Positions 15,939 to 25,358 are shown, counted from the first letter of the stretch. The stretch: DNA of 48,103 bases from an uncultured Saprospiraceae bacterium (GCA_937921555.1 CAKZUV010000053.1:1-48103), one strand, 5' to 3'. Notes: generated from the letters alone by a model not told the origin. Program-made: numbers and translations.

Positions 15939-17015
15939 ATGCTAAAAAAAATTCTCCTCACACTGGTGCTCCTGTTTCTGCTCTACGTAGTCGGAGTACT
16001 CCTCTACGCCACCTGGCACGATTACCAACCGGAAGAAAAAACCACCGTATTACCGGACAGCGAATCTCCTGTCAAGCAAATTGAAAAAGACACACTCAAC
16101 CTGCTGACCTGGAATATCGGCTACGGTGGACTGGGAGCAGAGTCGGATTTTTTTTATGCGGATGGCCGCGTGCTTTTTTCGGGAGGTATGATGATCCGTC
16201 CGCCGGAATCGATCGTAAAAAAGAACGTGGATGGCATACTCAAAACCCTCAGCGAACAGCCGGCAGACATTATGCTGTTACAGGAAGTAGATATTTCTTC
16301 CAAACGAAGCTATTATTTCAATCAATACGAAGCCATCAGTAACCTTCTGTCTGGTTACGAATCCACCTTCGGGGACAATCTTCGTACCGCTTACAGTCCC
16401 GTTCCGGTGCTCGAACCCTGGCGTACCTACGGGTATACCCACAGTGGGATTGCGACCTTCGCCCGCTACGCTTCGACCCAAACGACCCGTTATCAGTTGC
16501 CCGGTAAATTCAGCTGGCCGAACCGCCTGTTTTTGCTGGATCGTTGTGCGCTTGGACACCGGTTTTCACTCAAAAACGGAAAGGAACTGATCGTTTACAA
16601 TATCCACAATAGTGCTTATGACAAAGATGGCCGGATCAAAAAACAACAAACCGATTACCTCAAAAAACGATGGTTGGCCGAATATGATAAAGGCAATTAC
16701 GTAATTGTAGGCGGCGACTGGAATCAGGTACCTCCCTTTTTTAACCCTAACTTTTTCCGCCCCGGCGCTCCCAAAAGAGAAAATGTCAACATCGATCCCG
16801 AACTGATGCCCGCCGACTGGAGGTGGATTTATGATCCCAACGTTCCCACAGTACGCGATACCAGAGAGATTTACACTAAAAACCAGACTTTTACTGGCCT
16901 TATTGACTTCTTTTTGCTCTCCCCCAATCTGCAGGCCCTACGCGTACAAGGTTTAGATCTGGATTTCCAGTATAGTGATCATCAGCCCGTAGCCATCAGA
17001 ATTGTTATTAAGTAA
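15939..17015 (+). CDS. Endonuclease/exonuclease/phosphatase-fold protein, membrane-anchored
   Basis: A protein of 358 residues. An N-terminal hydrophobic helix (about 4-26) suggests an inner-membrane anchor with the catalytic part outside. The EEP fold is indicated by LNLLTWNIGYGG (metal/substrate Asn), LLQEVDISS (catalytic Glu), VYNIHNSAYD, VGGDWNQVPP (Asp and Asn) and the terminal YSDHQPVAI (Asp-His pair). All the usual catalytic positions appear present, so it should be an active phosphodiesterase or phosphatase. The family spans nucleases, sphingomyelinases and inositol phosphatases, and the substrate is not readable. It is likely monocistronic, with a possible terminator at 17192. Confidence 0.88.
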   Translation: MLKKILLTLVLLFLLYVVGVLLYATWHDYQPEEKTTVLPDSESPVKQIEKDTLNLLTWNIGYGGLGAESDFFYADGRVLFSGGMMIRPPESIVKKNVDGILKTLSEQPADIMLLQEVDISSKRSYYFNQYEAISNLLSGYESTFGDNLRTAYSPVPVLEPWRTYGYTHSGIATFARYASTQTTRYQLPGKFSWPNRLFLLDRCALGHRFSLKNGKELIVYNIHNSAYDKDGRIKKQQTDYLKKRWLAEYDKGNYVIVGGDWNQVPPFFNPNFFRPGAPKRENVNIDPELMPADWRWIYDPNVPTVRDTREIYTKNQTFTGLIDFFLLSPNLQALRVQGLDLDFQYSDHQPVAIRIVIK

Positions 17016-17434
17016 CTTAAATCGACCATTCTACGTACTAAATAAGTAGCAGAGATTTATTGCTAAATACTTGTTATTGTGGTAGATAAGACTTAAAATT
17101 GTGGTGGTTATTGATAACTCAATAATCAGAAGGGATTATATTATTTTTAAATTTTATGGGTACTTTACACCCTGTCAGGTAATTAAGAATTAAGAAGTAG
17201 CAAAAGGCTTCTTTTATTTGTTAGTGCTAGTTAAGAAGATTAGACTGGAAGTTATAAAATTACTTGAGAAACTAGACTGAACGCTGTTCAATTGCCCAAA
17301 TTATTATCCCTTTATAACACCACGCCCTATTCCTCCTAATAGCTGTAGCGAATAATTTTGTCCTCCTTAATTTTTTAACCTAAGTTTTTTCAATTAGCAG
17401 TTCAGCCTACGCTGAATGCCCACTAAACTAAGAT
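17016..17434. other. Long leader region of the exopolysaccharide locus
   Basis: A 419-bp gap without coding potential. It contains a possible terminator hairpin AAGAAG/CTTCTT followed by TTATTT (17192-17220), a TAATTTTG box (17353-17360) and a small hairpin TTCAGC/GCTGAA (about 17402-17413) near the start of the first polysaccharide gene. No JUMPstart/ops-like element was recognised. Confidence 0.65.
17353..17360 (+). promoter_or_regulatory. -7-like box for the polysaccharide operon
   Basis: TAATTTTG matches TAnnTTTG 75 bp upstream of the ATG at 17435. The upstream -33 element is not clear, so this is tentative. Confidence 0.4.
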
Positions 17435-19678
17435 ATGGACTTACAGTATTTTTTTAATATACTCTGGAGACGAAAATGGCTTATTCTCATCGTCATGATC
17501 ATTGCTACAGTCGCCACCTTCTTTTTCGTGGACCGGAAACCGGATACGTTTAAATCGAATGGCCTCATGACTACGAGTATCGTAGGACAGCGGGGAGTAA
17601 ATCCACAGGAAGAAAAACCGTGGATCATGGAGTATTACGTGAACATGGGTTTCGAAAATATGATCGAAGCTTTGACTTCCCGCCGTAGTATTGACTTTCT
17701 AACAGCCCGTTTATTGCTACACGATCTGACCGCCGATACGCTTGCGGCTGCCGATGGACCTTTCCGTCGTTTGTCCGAAATGAAAGAGGTTGATTTACCT
17801 TATTCACCGCAGGAAATCGCTGACCTGATGGATACTTTGCAGCATAAAGTGGATTATTTACAATATCAATTTTCTGATCCACAACAATATCAGATTTTTA
17901 ATGATGTAGCCAAGGCACTGGGATACGACTACGAAGGCTTACTAAAATACAATCTTTCTGTTGGCAGAAGAGGCGATACCGATAACCTTTCCATAGAATT
18001 TGAATCCGAAAACCCCTACCTCTGCACCTGGGCGGTTAATACATTTATCGAAGATTATTTACGGCTTTACGAAGACGACGCACAATCGGAAGGTGGCAGC
18101 AAGGTACGTTTTCTCAGAGATCAGGTGAACGACGCCAAGTCAAAACTTTTAGCGTTGGAGACCAAGTTGAATTCTTATAAAAATGAAAAGAAACTTTACG
18201 ACGCTGGCGACGAATCTCAGGGAATTATCTCCCGTCGTAATAAAATCAGAGAAAATCTGCAGATTGAAAAGTCCCGTGTACCAACTTTGAGAGCGAATAT
18301 CGCAGAACTGGAAAAACTGATCGCACAAAAAGGCAGTGAAACCAACAGTATCGAAGAGTCTTCCATTTATAATAATACCGCCGTTATAAATATGCAAAAC
18401 AAAATTGCGGAACTCGACGAGATTATTATCAAATCAGGCGATACCGACGAAGCCGCTAAAAAACAACGGGAATTAATCCAGATCAATCTCGACGAAAAAA
18501 TTAAAAAACTGGCAGACATTGATAAGAAAAAAGAAGATATTCCGGATAACAAAGCGACCCAGTCCAATCTTTTTGACCAGAAAGTGCAGGCAACACTTGA
18601 TCTGAACGAGGCCACCCAGCGAATTACGACGCTCGAGGCGGACCTGGCCAGCGTTACCAGCAATCAGGCCAATCTGGTACAGAATGATGCCATTGTACAA
18701 AACCTGGAGTCTGAAATCGAAATTGCCCGGAACCAATACATCGCCGTGGATTCCAAATATTTTGATGCCAAACAAAGCAATAAGAATACTTATCAGCCTC
18801 TCAAAGTACTGGAATACGCCCGGATGCCGGAAAAACCGGAATCCAAGAAAAAAGCGTTGTTATCCGCCTTTGCGGGAATCGTTGGAGGGGTGTTATCCAC
18901 CGTACTGATCTTCCTGATGGCCTTTTTTGATACGAGTGTTAACTCGATCAGTAAGTTCCGTAAGTTTACCAAAGTGGATTTATTGGGAACCATCAATAAA
19001 GTCGATACGGACAAACTGGATTTGAAATATCTCTTTTCGTCTAACGGACAAAACAAAACCCTGGATACGTTTAAAGAATCCCTGCGGAATATCCGTTACC
19101 TGATCGAGACGTCCAATTCCAACCGTTTTCTCTTTACTTCTACTAAAAAACAGGAAGGAAAGACGTTTTTGATTGTCACACTGGCGCACGCCCTGACCAT
19201 CAAAGACAAGAAAATTCTGATCGTAGATACCAATTTCAAGAATAATACGCTTACCAAAATGTCCAAGCAGACGATCGAAGAAAACCTGCTGAACAGTAAG
19301 TTACTGGGAGATAATGACCTTTCTTCGGAATTCGTTTCTCAGCAAATTCATGATCCTTTTAATCTGGAGAATGTAGATATTATTGGAAATAAAGGCTCTT
19401 ATCAGTCGCCTTCAGAAGTATTTGCCGGAAAAGATTTTGATAAATTCCTGGAAGGGCTGGAAGAACACTACGATTACATCTTTTTTGAAAGTGCTTCGAT
19501 GAATAATTATTCGGACACCAAAGAACTGACACAGTACGTCGATAAGGTAATCGCCGTATTTGGCGCGGAAAATGATATTAAAAATACTGATAAAGAATCA
19601 ATTGATTATCTCAGCAGCCTGGGCGGTAAATTTATGGGAGCTATTCTCAATAAAATGGATTTGCGTAACCTGAGCTAG
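17435..19678 (+). CDS. Wzz/Wzc-like polysaccharide co-polymerase with degenerate kinase domain
   Basis: A protein of 747 residues. A Wzz-type N-terminus (MDLQYFFNILWRRKW) leads into helix 1 (about 14-32). A long periplasmic coiled-coil region (about 230-450) with IRENLQIEKSRVPTLRANI and TTLEADLASV follows, then helix 2 (about 470-498). The C-terminus is a BY-kinase-like P-loop domain. Its Walker A is STKKQEGKT (GKT near 575), Walker A' is ILIVDTNFKNN (near 597), and the Walker B position reads DYIFFESAS (near 683), where active enzymes have an Asp. There is no terminal tyrosine cluster. By family it sets chain length and export of capsule/EPS; the kinase may be inactive. It is the first gene of the locus. 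Confidence 0.85.
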   Translation: MDLQYFFNILWRRKWLILIVMIIATVATFFFVDRKPDTFKSNGLMTTSIVGQRGVNPQEEKPWIMEYYVNMGFENMIEALTSRRSIDFLTARLLLHDLTADTLAAADGPFRRLSEMKEVDLPYSPQEIADLMDTLQHKVDYLQYQFSDPQQYQIFNDVAKALGYDYEGLLKYNLSVGRRGDTDNLSIEFESENPYLCTWAVNTFIEDYLRLYEDDAQSEGGSKVRFLRDQVNDAKSKLLALETKLNSYKNEKKLYDAGDESQGIISRRNKIRENLQIEKSRVPTLRANIAELEKLIAQKGSETNSIEESSIYNNTAVINMQNKIAELDEIIIKSGDTDEAAKKQRELIQINLDEKIKKLADIDKKKEDIPDNKATQSNLFDQKVQATLDLNEATQRITTLEADLASVTSNQANLVQNDAIVQNLESEIEIARNQYIAVDSKYFDAKQSNKNTYQPLKVLEYARMPEKPESKKKALLSAFAGIVGGVLSTVLIFLMAFFDTSVNSISKFRKFTKVDLLGTINKVDTDKLDLKYLFSSNGQNKTLDTFKESLRNIRYLIETSNSNRFLFTSTKKQEGKTFLIVTLAHALTIKDKKILIVDTNFKNNTLTKMSKQTIEENLLNSKLLGDNDLSSEFVSQQIHDPFNLENVDIIGNKGSYQSPSEVFAGKDFDKFLEGLEEHYDYIFFESASMNNYSDTKELTQYVDKVIAVFGAENDIKNTDKESIDYLSSLGGKFMGAILNKMDLRNLS

Positions 19679-19841
19679 AAAATTTAATCACAAGAATCGA
19701 TTATACAGGGGGACACCCACTCATTTTGCGGATCACGTCACGGTACCTGCTTGTTTTTTGCAGGATAGTGAGATAAGCAACGCTGAAAACACATTTTAAG
19801 GATTGTTTTCCCCAATACACTGTGTCAAACACCATCACTAA

Positions 19842-21230
19842 GTGGCAGAAGCATCACAAAAATCGTATTACGTAAAATCTGGTTTATTCAGTTTTTTCGA
19901 GAAAGGCTCCATGTTCGTTTTTGGTTTTTTAGGATTTGCTTTATTAGCGCGAATCCTGCCTCCGCGCGAGATGGGTATCTGGGTCGTTTTTATGACCACC
20001 GCCGCTATGGTGGAGGTAAGTATCGTAGGATTGCTACAGAATGCGATGGTCAAATACTTATCTATTGCCAGCAAAAAAGATTACGGACGTATTATTCTGG
20101 CCACCACAACGCTCTATCTGATCGTAGCCGCTGCCTTTGCCGCATTTCTGCTGTTTGCCGCACCTTTTCTGGCGGATTTTCTAACAACGGACGAAGACGC
20201 CATCTACCGGCCACAATTGGTTTCGCTCTTCAGATTATTCTGTTTGCTGCTCTTTGTACTCATTCCCTGCTATCTGTTCAATTTTATTCAACAAGCCAAC
20301 CTTTCATTTGAAGGTATCTTCTGGAGTAATTTTGGTCGTAAAGTAGTTTTTTTCAGTTACGTACTGATCGCATTTTTTGCCAGCTGGGAATTAGAATTAG
20401 CTACTTTATTAAAAATGCAGATTCTCGGTGCGACCCTCGGAAGTGTGATTGCCTGGTATTTCGGAAAGAAATTCTTTATCATTGAAGAATATAAAATTGA
20501 CTGGGCCTGGGTAAAAGAATTATTCCGGTTTGGGAAATTCACCTTTGGTACCAATCTCAGCACCATGCTGTACAAAGGCATTGACAAATTGATGCTGGCC
20601 CGTTATGCCGGTTCTGTTCCGGCGGCCCTGTACGATGCCGCCATTAAGGTCACCAATCTCGTTGATGTTCCGGCGATGACCGTCGCTTCGGTGGTTTTCC
20701 CGCAAAGTTCTATTCAGTCCGACAAAGATGATCCGGCGAGGATCAAGGCCTTGTACGAGCAGTCTGTCGGGGCGATACTGGCCATTATATTACCGTTTAT
20801 TCTGGTTGTCTTTCTGATTCCCGAGTTTACCATCTGGGTGGTAGCCGGCAACGAATATCTGGCGGCAGCTCCGGTTTTGAGACTGACCATCCTTTACGGG
20901 GTATTCTTACCATTTGCCATTCAGTTTGGAACGATTCTCGACTCTATCGGTCGTCCCAAGATTAATTTTGTGTTTACGCTGATTGGTGTCATCACGAACG
21001 TCACGCTGAATTATATTTTTATTAAAATTCTGGATATGGGAATCTACGGCGCTGCCTACGGGACATTACTCACTTATGGCATATCGTTTGCGCTTTATCA
21101 GACGGTATTGAGACGTATGTTCGGGGTTAACGCGTTGCTCGCATTTACGCATATTCCGGCTTTTTACCGGCAGGGATGGGAAATATTGTCAGGATTTATT
21201 CGTAAAAAAGGAGCAAATGGTCAGCCTTAG
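19842..21230 (+). CDS. Polysaccharide flippase (Wzx-like, MATE/MOP superfamily)
   Basis: An inner-membrane protein of 462 residues with about 12 to 14 hydrophobic helices. The N-terminus KSGLFSFFEKGSMFVFGFLGF and the segment RFGKFTFGTNLSTMLYKGIDKLMLA fit the polysaccharide biosynthesis (Wzx) family that flips lipid-linked repeat units. The start is GTG at 19842, in a context of ACTAAGTGGCAGAAGC, with no in-frame ATG just upstream. It lies 163 bp after the co-polymerase gene. That gap has a hairpin CCTGC/GCAGG near 19748-19774, so partial termination or a second promoter is possible. Confidence 0.88.
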   Translation: MAEASQKSYYVKSGLFSFFEKGSMFVFGFLGFALLARILPPREMGIWVVFMTTAAMVEVSIVGLLQNAMVKYLSIASKKDYGRIILATTTLYLIVAAAFAAFLLFAAPFLADFLTTDEDAIYRPQLVSLFRLFCLLLFVLIPCYLFNFIQQANLSFEGIFWSNFGRKVVFFSYVLIAFFASWELELATLLKMQILGATLGSVIAWYFGKKFFIIEEYKIDWAWVKELFRFGKFTFGTNLSTMLYKGIDKLMLARYAGSVPAALYDAAIKVTNLVDVPAMTVASVVFPQSSIQSDKDDPARIKALYEQSVGAILAIILPFILVVFLIPEFTIWVVAGNEYLAAAPVLRLTILYGVFLPFAIQFGTILDSIGRPKINFVFTLIGVITNVTLNYIFIKILDMGIYGAAYGTLLTYGISFALYQTVLRRMFGVNALLAFTHIPAFYRQGWEILSGFIRKKGANGQP

Positions 21231-21532
21231 TATTTTACATTCAGCGCTTGTCCTGAGTTTTCTTTTATAGAAAACGTTAAGAATTTGCTAAGTTTTAGAA
21301 CCAATTTGCTAAAGTTTCGTTCTTTTAAGGTAGCTCGTATTAGCAAATGTTAAATATTATACATATTTTTTTTTCTTCCATTGATCTGTTGATAAAAAAT
21401 ATGCACTTTGCAAACAACCCTACTAACATTTAACCGTTCATACCATTTGAGAGAAGACAGGATTGTCTAAATATTACTGATTCAGGATACTACCCAAATA
21501 TCCCATTTCCCTGAATATCCCAATTTTTGAAC
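21231..21532. other. Intergenic region before the glycosyltransferase, no gene seen
   Basis: A 302-bp A/T-rich gap. GTTTTC/GAAAAC with an A/T loop near 21257 could be a weak terminator for the flippase gene. The downstream half probably holds the promoter for the glycosyltransferase, but I see no complete TAnnTTTG match; the nearest is TGCACTTTG around 21404. Confidence 0.5.
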
Positions 21533-22765
21533 ATGGATTACGATATTATCTATTTTTCACTTTTTCGCTGGAATGGTCCTTATTCGTCCATTTCTATTGC
21601 ACTAGCCCGGGAATTTTCCCGTACCCGCCGGGTTTTTTATATAAATAATCCATTTACCCTGAAGGATTCTTTCCGCAAAGATCCACAGATAGAAACGGTA
21701 ACCCCCAAAGTTACAACCGGTAAAATCGGTTTTCAGGCGGACGAAGAATTTTCCAATCTGGTAACGATTACGCCTCCTTTTACTTATCCGATTAATTTTT
21801 TACCGGAAGGAAAAATATATGATAAACTGTCGGAACGAAACAGCAAAGTAATCTACGATACGGTACAGCAAACTATTGACCGGTATGCCATCAAAAAGTA
21901 TGTTTTCATCAATTGTTTCAATCCATTCTACGCACCCGTTTTACCTGGAAATTTTAATCCGATTCTCAATATTTATCAGTGCGTGGACGATATTTCACAA
22001 GAAGATTATATTGCCCGTCACGGAGTAAGACTCGAAAACGAAGCGGTCCGGAAAGCGGATATGACCCTGGTTACTTCTCAGGAATTATTCCGGCTGAAAG
22101 CTCCTTTCACCAAAAATATTCAAAAACTTAATAACGCCGCAGACAATAGAAATTTCAGCCGTGCCCTTCGGGAAGACTTTCCACGGCCACCTGAAATAGC
22201 GGATATAAAGAAAAAAATCATCGGATTTATCGGAAATCTGGACGAAGTCAGAATTGACTATCAACTCCTGAAATCCGTCGCATTAGGTCATCCGGATAAA
22301 CAACTGGTACTGATCGGTCCGCTGAATAATACCCAATATAAAATTCACGGACTCGACAAAATGGACAATGTTACTTTTACCGGTCCCAAAGATATGGAAG
22401 CGCTACCGGCGTATCTGAAATACTTCGATGTCTGTATTATTCCTTTTGCCAAAAATTTACTGACCAAAAGTATCTATCCATTAAAAATAAATGAATATCT
22501 TGCAGCAGGAAAATCGGTCGTTTCTACTGATTTTTCTCCGGATATTGCCAGTTTTAAAGATTTTATCCATCTGTCAAGTTCACAAACCGATTTTGTCAAC
22601 TTAATTGACTGGGCCATCTCCGATAATTCGGCGGACAAAATCACCGCCCGGACTAAAAAAGCGGCAACCAATACCTGGAAAACCAGAATCAGGCAATTCG
22701 AACAATTGGTGGAGCCATTTTTGCAAAAAAAGAAAAAAAACGAAAGGGTAACTGAGCAATCGTGA
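21533..22765 (+). CDS. Glycosyltransferase, GT-B fold group 1 type
   Basis: A protein of 410 residues. The N-terminal half starts MDYDIIYFSLFRWNGPYSS and has YQCVDDISQEDY and VRKADMTLVTSQELF, typical of TuaH-like glycosyltransferases. The C-terminal half has IIGFIGNLDE, VLIGPL, VTFTGPKDMEALPAYLKYFD and the nucleotide-sugar-binding YPLKINEYLAAGKSVVST. It probably adds a sugar to the lipid-linked polysaccharide unit on the cytosolic face. I chose ATG 21533; a TTG two codons earlier also opens the frame. It lies 43 bp before the polymerase gene, so the two are almost certainly one transcript. It is the only glycosyltransferase in the cluster. Confidence 0.87.
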   Translation: MDYDIIYFSLFRWNGPYSSISIALAREFSRTRRVFYINNPFTLKDSFRKDPQIETVTPKVTTGKIGFQADEEFSNLVTITPPFTYPINFLPEGKIYDKLSERNSKVIYDTVQQTIDRYAIKKYVFINCFNPFYAPVLPGNFNPILNIYQCVDDISQEDYIARHGVRLENEAVRKADMTLVTSQELFRLKAPFTKNIQKLNNAADNRNFSRALREDFPRPPEIADIKKKIIGFIGNLDEVRIDYQLLKSVALGHPDKQLVLIGPLNNTQYKIHGLDKMDNVTFTGPKDMEALPAYLKYFDVCIIPFAKNLLTKSIYPLKINEYLAAGKSVVSTDFSPDIASFKDFIHLSSSQTDFVNLIDWAISDNSADKITARTKKAATNTWKTRIRQFEQLVEPFLQKKKKNERVTEQS

Positions 22766-22808
22766 ACCTTTAGGTTTAGAAGATACTGAATAGACTGATA
22801 CTATTACA

Positions 22809-24380
22809 ATGCTGCAAACTTCTCAAGGTCCCGGGCTTCGATCCTGGCTGGCCAACCGTATTATTTTACAAAAGCTCAATAATCCTTTAGGACTTGGATT
22901 ATTGCTGCTGCTCGCCATGCTGACCTCTTACGTCATCGCTATTCTGGAATTAAAGATAGGAATCGTCATCCTGGGTGCCATTATTGGTATTCCGTTGATT
23001 GGTGCCTGTTTGTTGCAGCCAGTCTATGCTATCTGGACGATTCTGGTGGTCGGCGTTTTTGTCGATTTTTTAAAAAAAATGATCGATGCGCCATTCGGTA
23101 CTGCGCTGGACGGCCTTCTTTTCGTTAGTTTATTTGGTGTGCTGATTCAGCAGGTTCATAACCGGGATCTCTCCTTCGCCAAAAATTCAGTCAGTGCCTG
23201 GGTGCTGATCTGGGTAGCACTCAACCTGCTCGAAGTCCTCAACCCCTGGGCGGGCAGCAGAATGGCCTGGCTCTACACGGTCCGTAGCATGGCGGGATTG
23301 ATCATTCTCTATTTTGTGGCCATTTATGCGTTCAGTAGTTATAAGGTTATTACCAAAACGATCAAGCTGATTATCGGACTTGCACTACTCTCCGCGCTTT
23401 ATGGCTTAAAACAGGAATTTATCGGATTTTCGAATGCCGAACTGACCTGGCTTTATTCGGACCCTAAAAGACTGGAATTGATCTTTCAGTGGGGGCGGCT
23501 CCGGATATTTTCCTTCTTTTCAGATCCGACCACTTACGGGGTTTTTATGTCGTATATGGGCACCTTTTGCTGTGTGCTGGCAACCGGGCCGTTTAGCAAT
23601 AAGAAAAGAGGCTTGCTCCTGTTATCAGCCGGCTGTATGTTTGCTGCGATGGTATACGCAGGTTCCAGAACGCCCTTTGTGCTCGTTCCTTTTGGGTTTA
23701 TTTGTTTCACCCTGATCACGCTGAAAAAGGAAATCCTGGTGGGTGCCGCGTTCGTCGGACTGCTGGGCGTTGCTTTTATTATGAAAGGAACCAGTAATCC
23801 GGTATTATTCCGGCTGCAATCTGCCTTTATCCCCAAGCACTCGGACGATACGATGCAGGTTCGTTTCAAAAATCAAAAATTTATCCAGCCAATGATCCAC
23901 CGGCACCCCGTAGGTGTAGGGCTGGGGAGTACTGGAGTATGGGCCAAACGCTTTACCCCCGATTCTTTTTTGGCAGATTTTGCGCACGACAGCGGATTTG
24001 TCCGAATTGCCGTTGAATTAGGGTGGATTGGCCTCTTGATTTATATGACATTTTTATTTACCTTGTTGCGTCAAAGCATTTATTATTATCTGAGAGTGAG
24101 AAATCAGAAGATAAAATGCCTGTACCTCGGCTTTACGGTCGTTTTATTTCAGTTAACGCTGGCTTGTTATCCACAGGAAGTATTAGTACTTTTACCAACC
24201 AGCCTGGTCTTTTATTCCATCACTGCTGCGGTAGTCCGGCTGAAAGACTTTGACGATGTACCCTCCCACCACGTACCGTCCGTAATTACCACTCCCCTTT
24301 CGACGACGACGGTGGAGATGAGTGTACCTCATTTTAATGAGCAAAAAAGAATCGAAACGCCAACCTCCCCAAAACGGTAG
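22809..24380 (+). CDS. O-antigen polymerase/ligase family membrane protein (Wzy/WaaL-like)
   Basis: A multi-pass inner-membrane protein of 523 residues. The core pattern of the family is present. SRTPFVLVPFGF lies in a central helix. A large outer loop has MIHRHPVGVGLGSTG and FLADFAHDSGFVRIAVELGW, the usual PxGxGxG and H...E..G signature. It probably polymerises repeat units or ligates them outside the membrane. The soluble C-terminal tail (about 475-523) is Pro/Thr-rich and low in conservation. A MITE-like element begins immediately after the TAG stop, so the tail may have been altered by that insertion. Confidence 0.85.
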   Translation: MLQTSQGPGLRSWLANRIILQKLNNPLGLGLLLLLAMLTSYVIAILELKIGIVILGAIIGIPLIGACLLQPVYAIWTILVVGVFVDFLKKMIDAPFGTALDGLLFVSLFGVLIQQVHNRDLSFAKNSVSAWVLIWVALNLLEVLNPWAGSRMAWLYTVRSMAGLIILYFVAIYAFSSYKVITKTIKLIIGLALLSALYGLKQEFIGFSNAELTWLYSDPKRLELIFQWGRLRIFSFFSDPTTYGVFMSYMGTFCCVLATGPFSNKKRGLLLLSAGCMFAAMVYAGSRTPFVLVPFGFICFTLITLKKEILVGAAFVGLLGVAFIMKGTSNPVLFRLQSAFIPKHSDDTMQVRFKNQKFIQPMIHRHPVGVGLGSTGVWAKRFTPDSFLADFAHDSGFVRIAVELGWIGLLIYMTFLFTLLRQSIYYYLRVRNQKIKCLYLGFTVVLFQLTLACYPQEVLVLLPTSLVFYSITAAVVRLKDFDDVPSHHVPSVITTPLSTTTVEMSVPHFNEQKRIETPTSPKR

Positions 24381-24548
24381 TTTAGAGCTTGTCTAAACTT
24401 CCATTAATTGGCTGCAATTGGCAAATTTTATTCTGAATTTCGTTAAAAAGCCTCGCCGATGCTAAGGCATCGCCTATGTTTTTTGCCTTATTCAAAACAA
24501 AATTTTCTCAATTTCGCACAATCATGAAAATTTGGACAAGCTCTTAAA
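24381..24548. mobile_element. MITE-like non-coding hairpin element
   Basis: A 168-bp stretch whose halves are imperfect inverted repeats over nearly their full length. The left end is TTTAGAGCTTGTCTAAA. The right end, reverse-complemented, is TTTAAGAGCTTGTCCAAA. The centre folds as GCCGATGC/GGCATCGCC. There is no coding potential. A partial copy lies at 13435. This structure fits a non-autonomous transposable element or folded repeat. Target-site duplication is not clear (TTTA on the left, TTAA on the right). Its left end touches the stop codon of the preceding gene. Confidence 0.75.
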
Positions 24549-24597
24549 ACAAAACGATAGCACGCTCTACTCGTAAAAATAATATTTAAGACTATTT

Positions 24598-25122
24598 ATG
24601 GTACCTGCATTAAAAGTAATGATTCTGGAAGATCAGAAAACAGATCAAATTCTAGTAAAAAGGCAACTTCTCAAATACGAGCCAAACAGTGTCTTTTTGA
24701 TTGCTGACAATAAAAAAACTTTCTTAGAAAAAATTGACTGGTTTCTGCCGGATCTCATTTTAGCAGATTACAATCTGCCCGATTATACGGGTCTCGACGC
24801 ACTCATGTACGTCAAAGAGAAAAAACCTTTTGTACCTTTTGTGTTTGTTACGGGAGGATTGCATCAGTCTGATCCGATAGCAGAGGTGGTCCTCAAACTG
24901 GCAGATGGCTTCGTCCTCAAAGACGACCTGAAAACCCTTCATAAGGAATTGGAAGGTATCATGGGCAAAATAGCGGATCGGATTAAAATGCAAAAAGAAC
25001 TGAGTAAAATTCAGAATCAACAGCGTTTAAAAATCATGAAAGCGACCGCGTTGCTCAAAAAGTCCGGTGATTTCTCTAAAAAAGAGGAATTATTGAACCT
25101 GCTCAGTGATCTGGATGGTTAA
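24598..25122 (+). CDS. Stand-alone response regulator
   Basis: A protein of 174 residues. The receiver domain (5-125) shows KVMILEDQKTD with an acidic pair, phospho-acceptor Asp57 in LILADYNLPDYTG, FVTGG at the Thr position, and a Lys in FVLKDDL. No DNA-binding or enzymatic output domain follows, only a charged helical tail (about 125-174). It therefore probably works by protein contact, like CheY-type or phosphorelay intermediates. The GAF histidine kinase at 25359 is the obvious candidate partner, 236 bp downstream. The MITE-like element sits just upstream and may influence expression. Confidence 0.87.
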   Translation: MVPALKVMILEDQKTDQILVKRQLLKYEPNSVFLIADNKKTFLEKIDWFLPDLILADYNLPDYTGLDALMYVKEKKPFVPFVFVTGGLHQSDPIAEVVLKLADGFVLKDDLKTLHKELEGIMGKIADRIKMQKELSKIQNQQRLKIMKATALLKKSGDFSKKEELLNLLSDLDG

Positions 25123-25276
25123 ATTCAGATAAACAGAGACTGTTCTTTAAAGTGTGTCAGCGCGAAAGCTTTCCTTCAGGCCTGCCTCCCGAATCAGGGA
25201 GGAACACAAGGTGCGGGATACCAAATGACACATAACCGTACAGTCCCGATAAACACTAATATACGGATCAATCAAC

Positions 25277-25348
25277 AGAGCTTATTTAAAGCAGGTTTCA
25301 TCCTTTTGAATGTTACAAGACTATTTTTTCAGCATTCCTAAACATAAA
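25277..25348 (+). repeat. Dispersed repeat family 2, copy 2
   Basis: AGAGCTTATTTAAAGCAGG is followed by ATCCTTTT and ACAAGACTATTTTTTCAG. It aligns with 11728-11805 and again ends close to a start codon, here 11 bp before the histidine kinase gene. Confidence 0.55.
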
Positions 25349-25358
25349 CTACCTAGCA

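Noticed and set aside
24381-24548. Simple terminator of the polysaccharide operon
   Set aside because: The inverted repeat spans 168 bp with defined ends and a partial copy elsewhere, which fits a mobile element better, although it may also terminate transcription.
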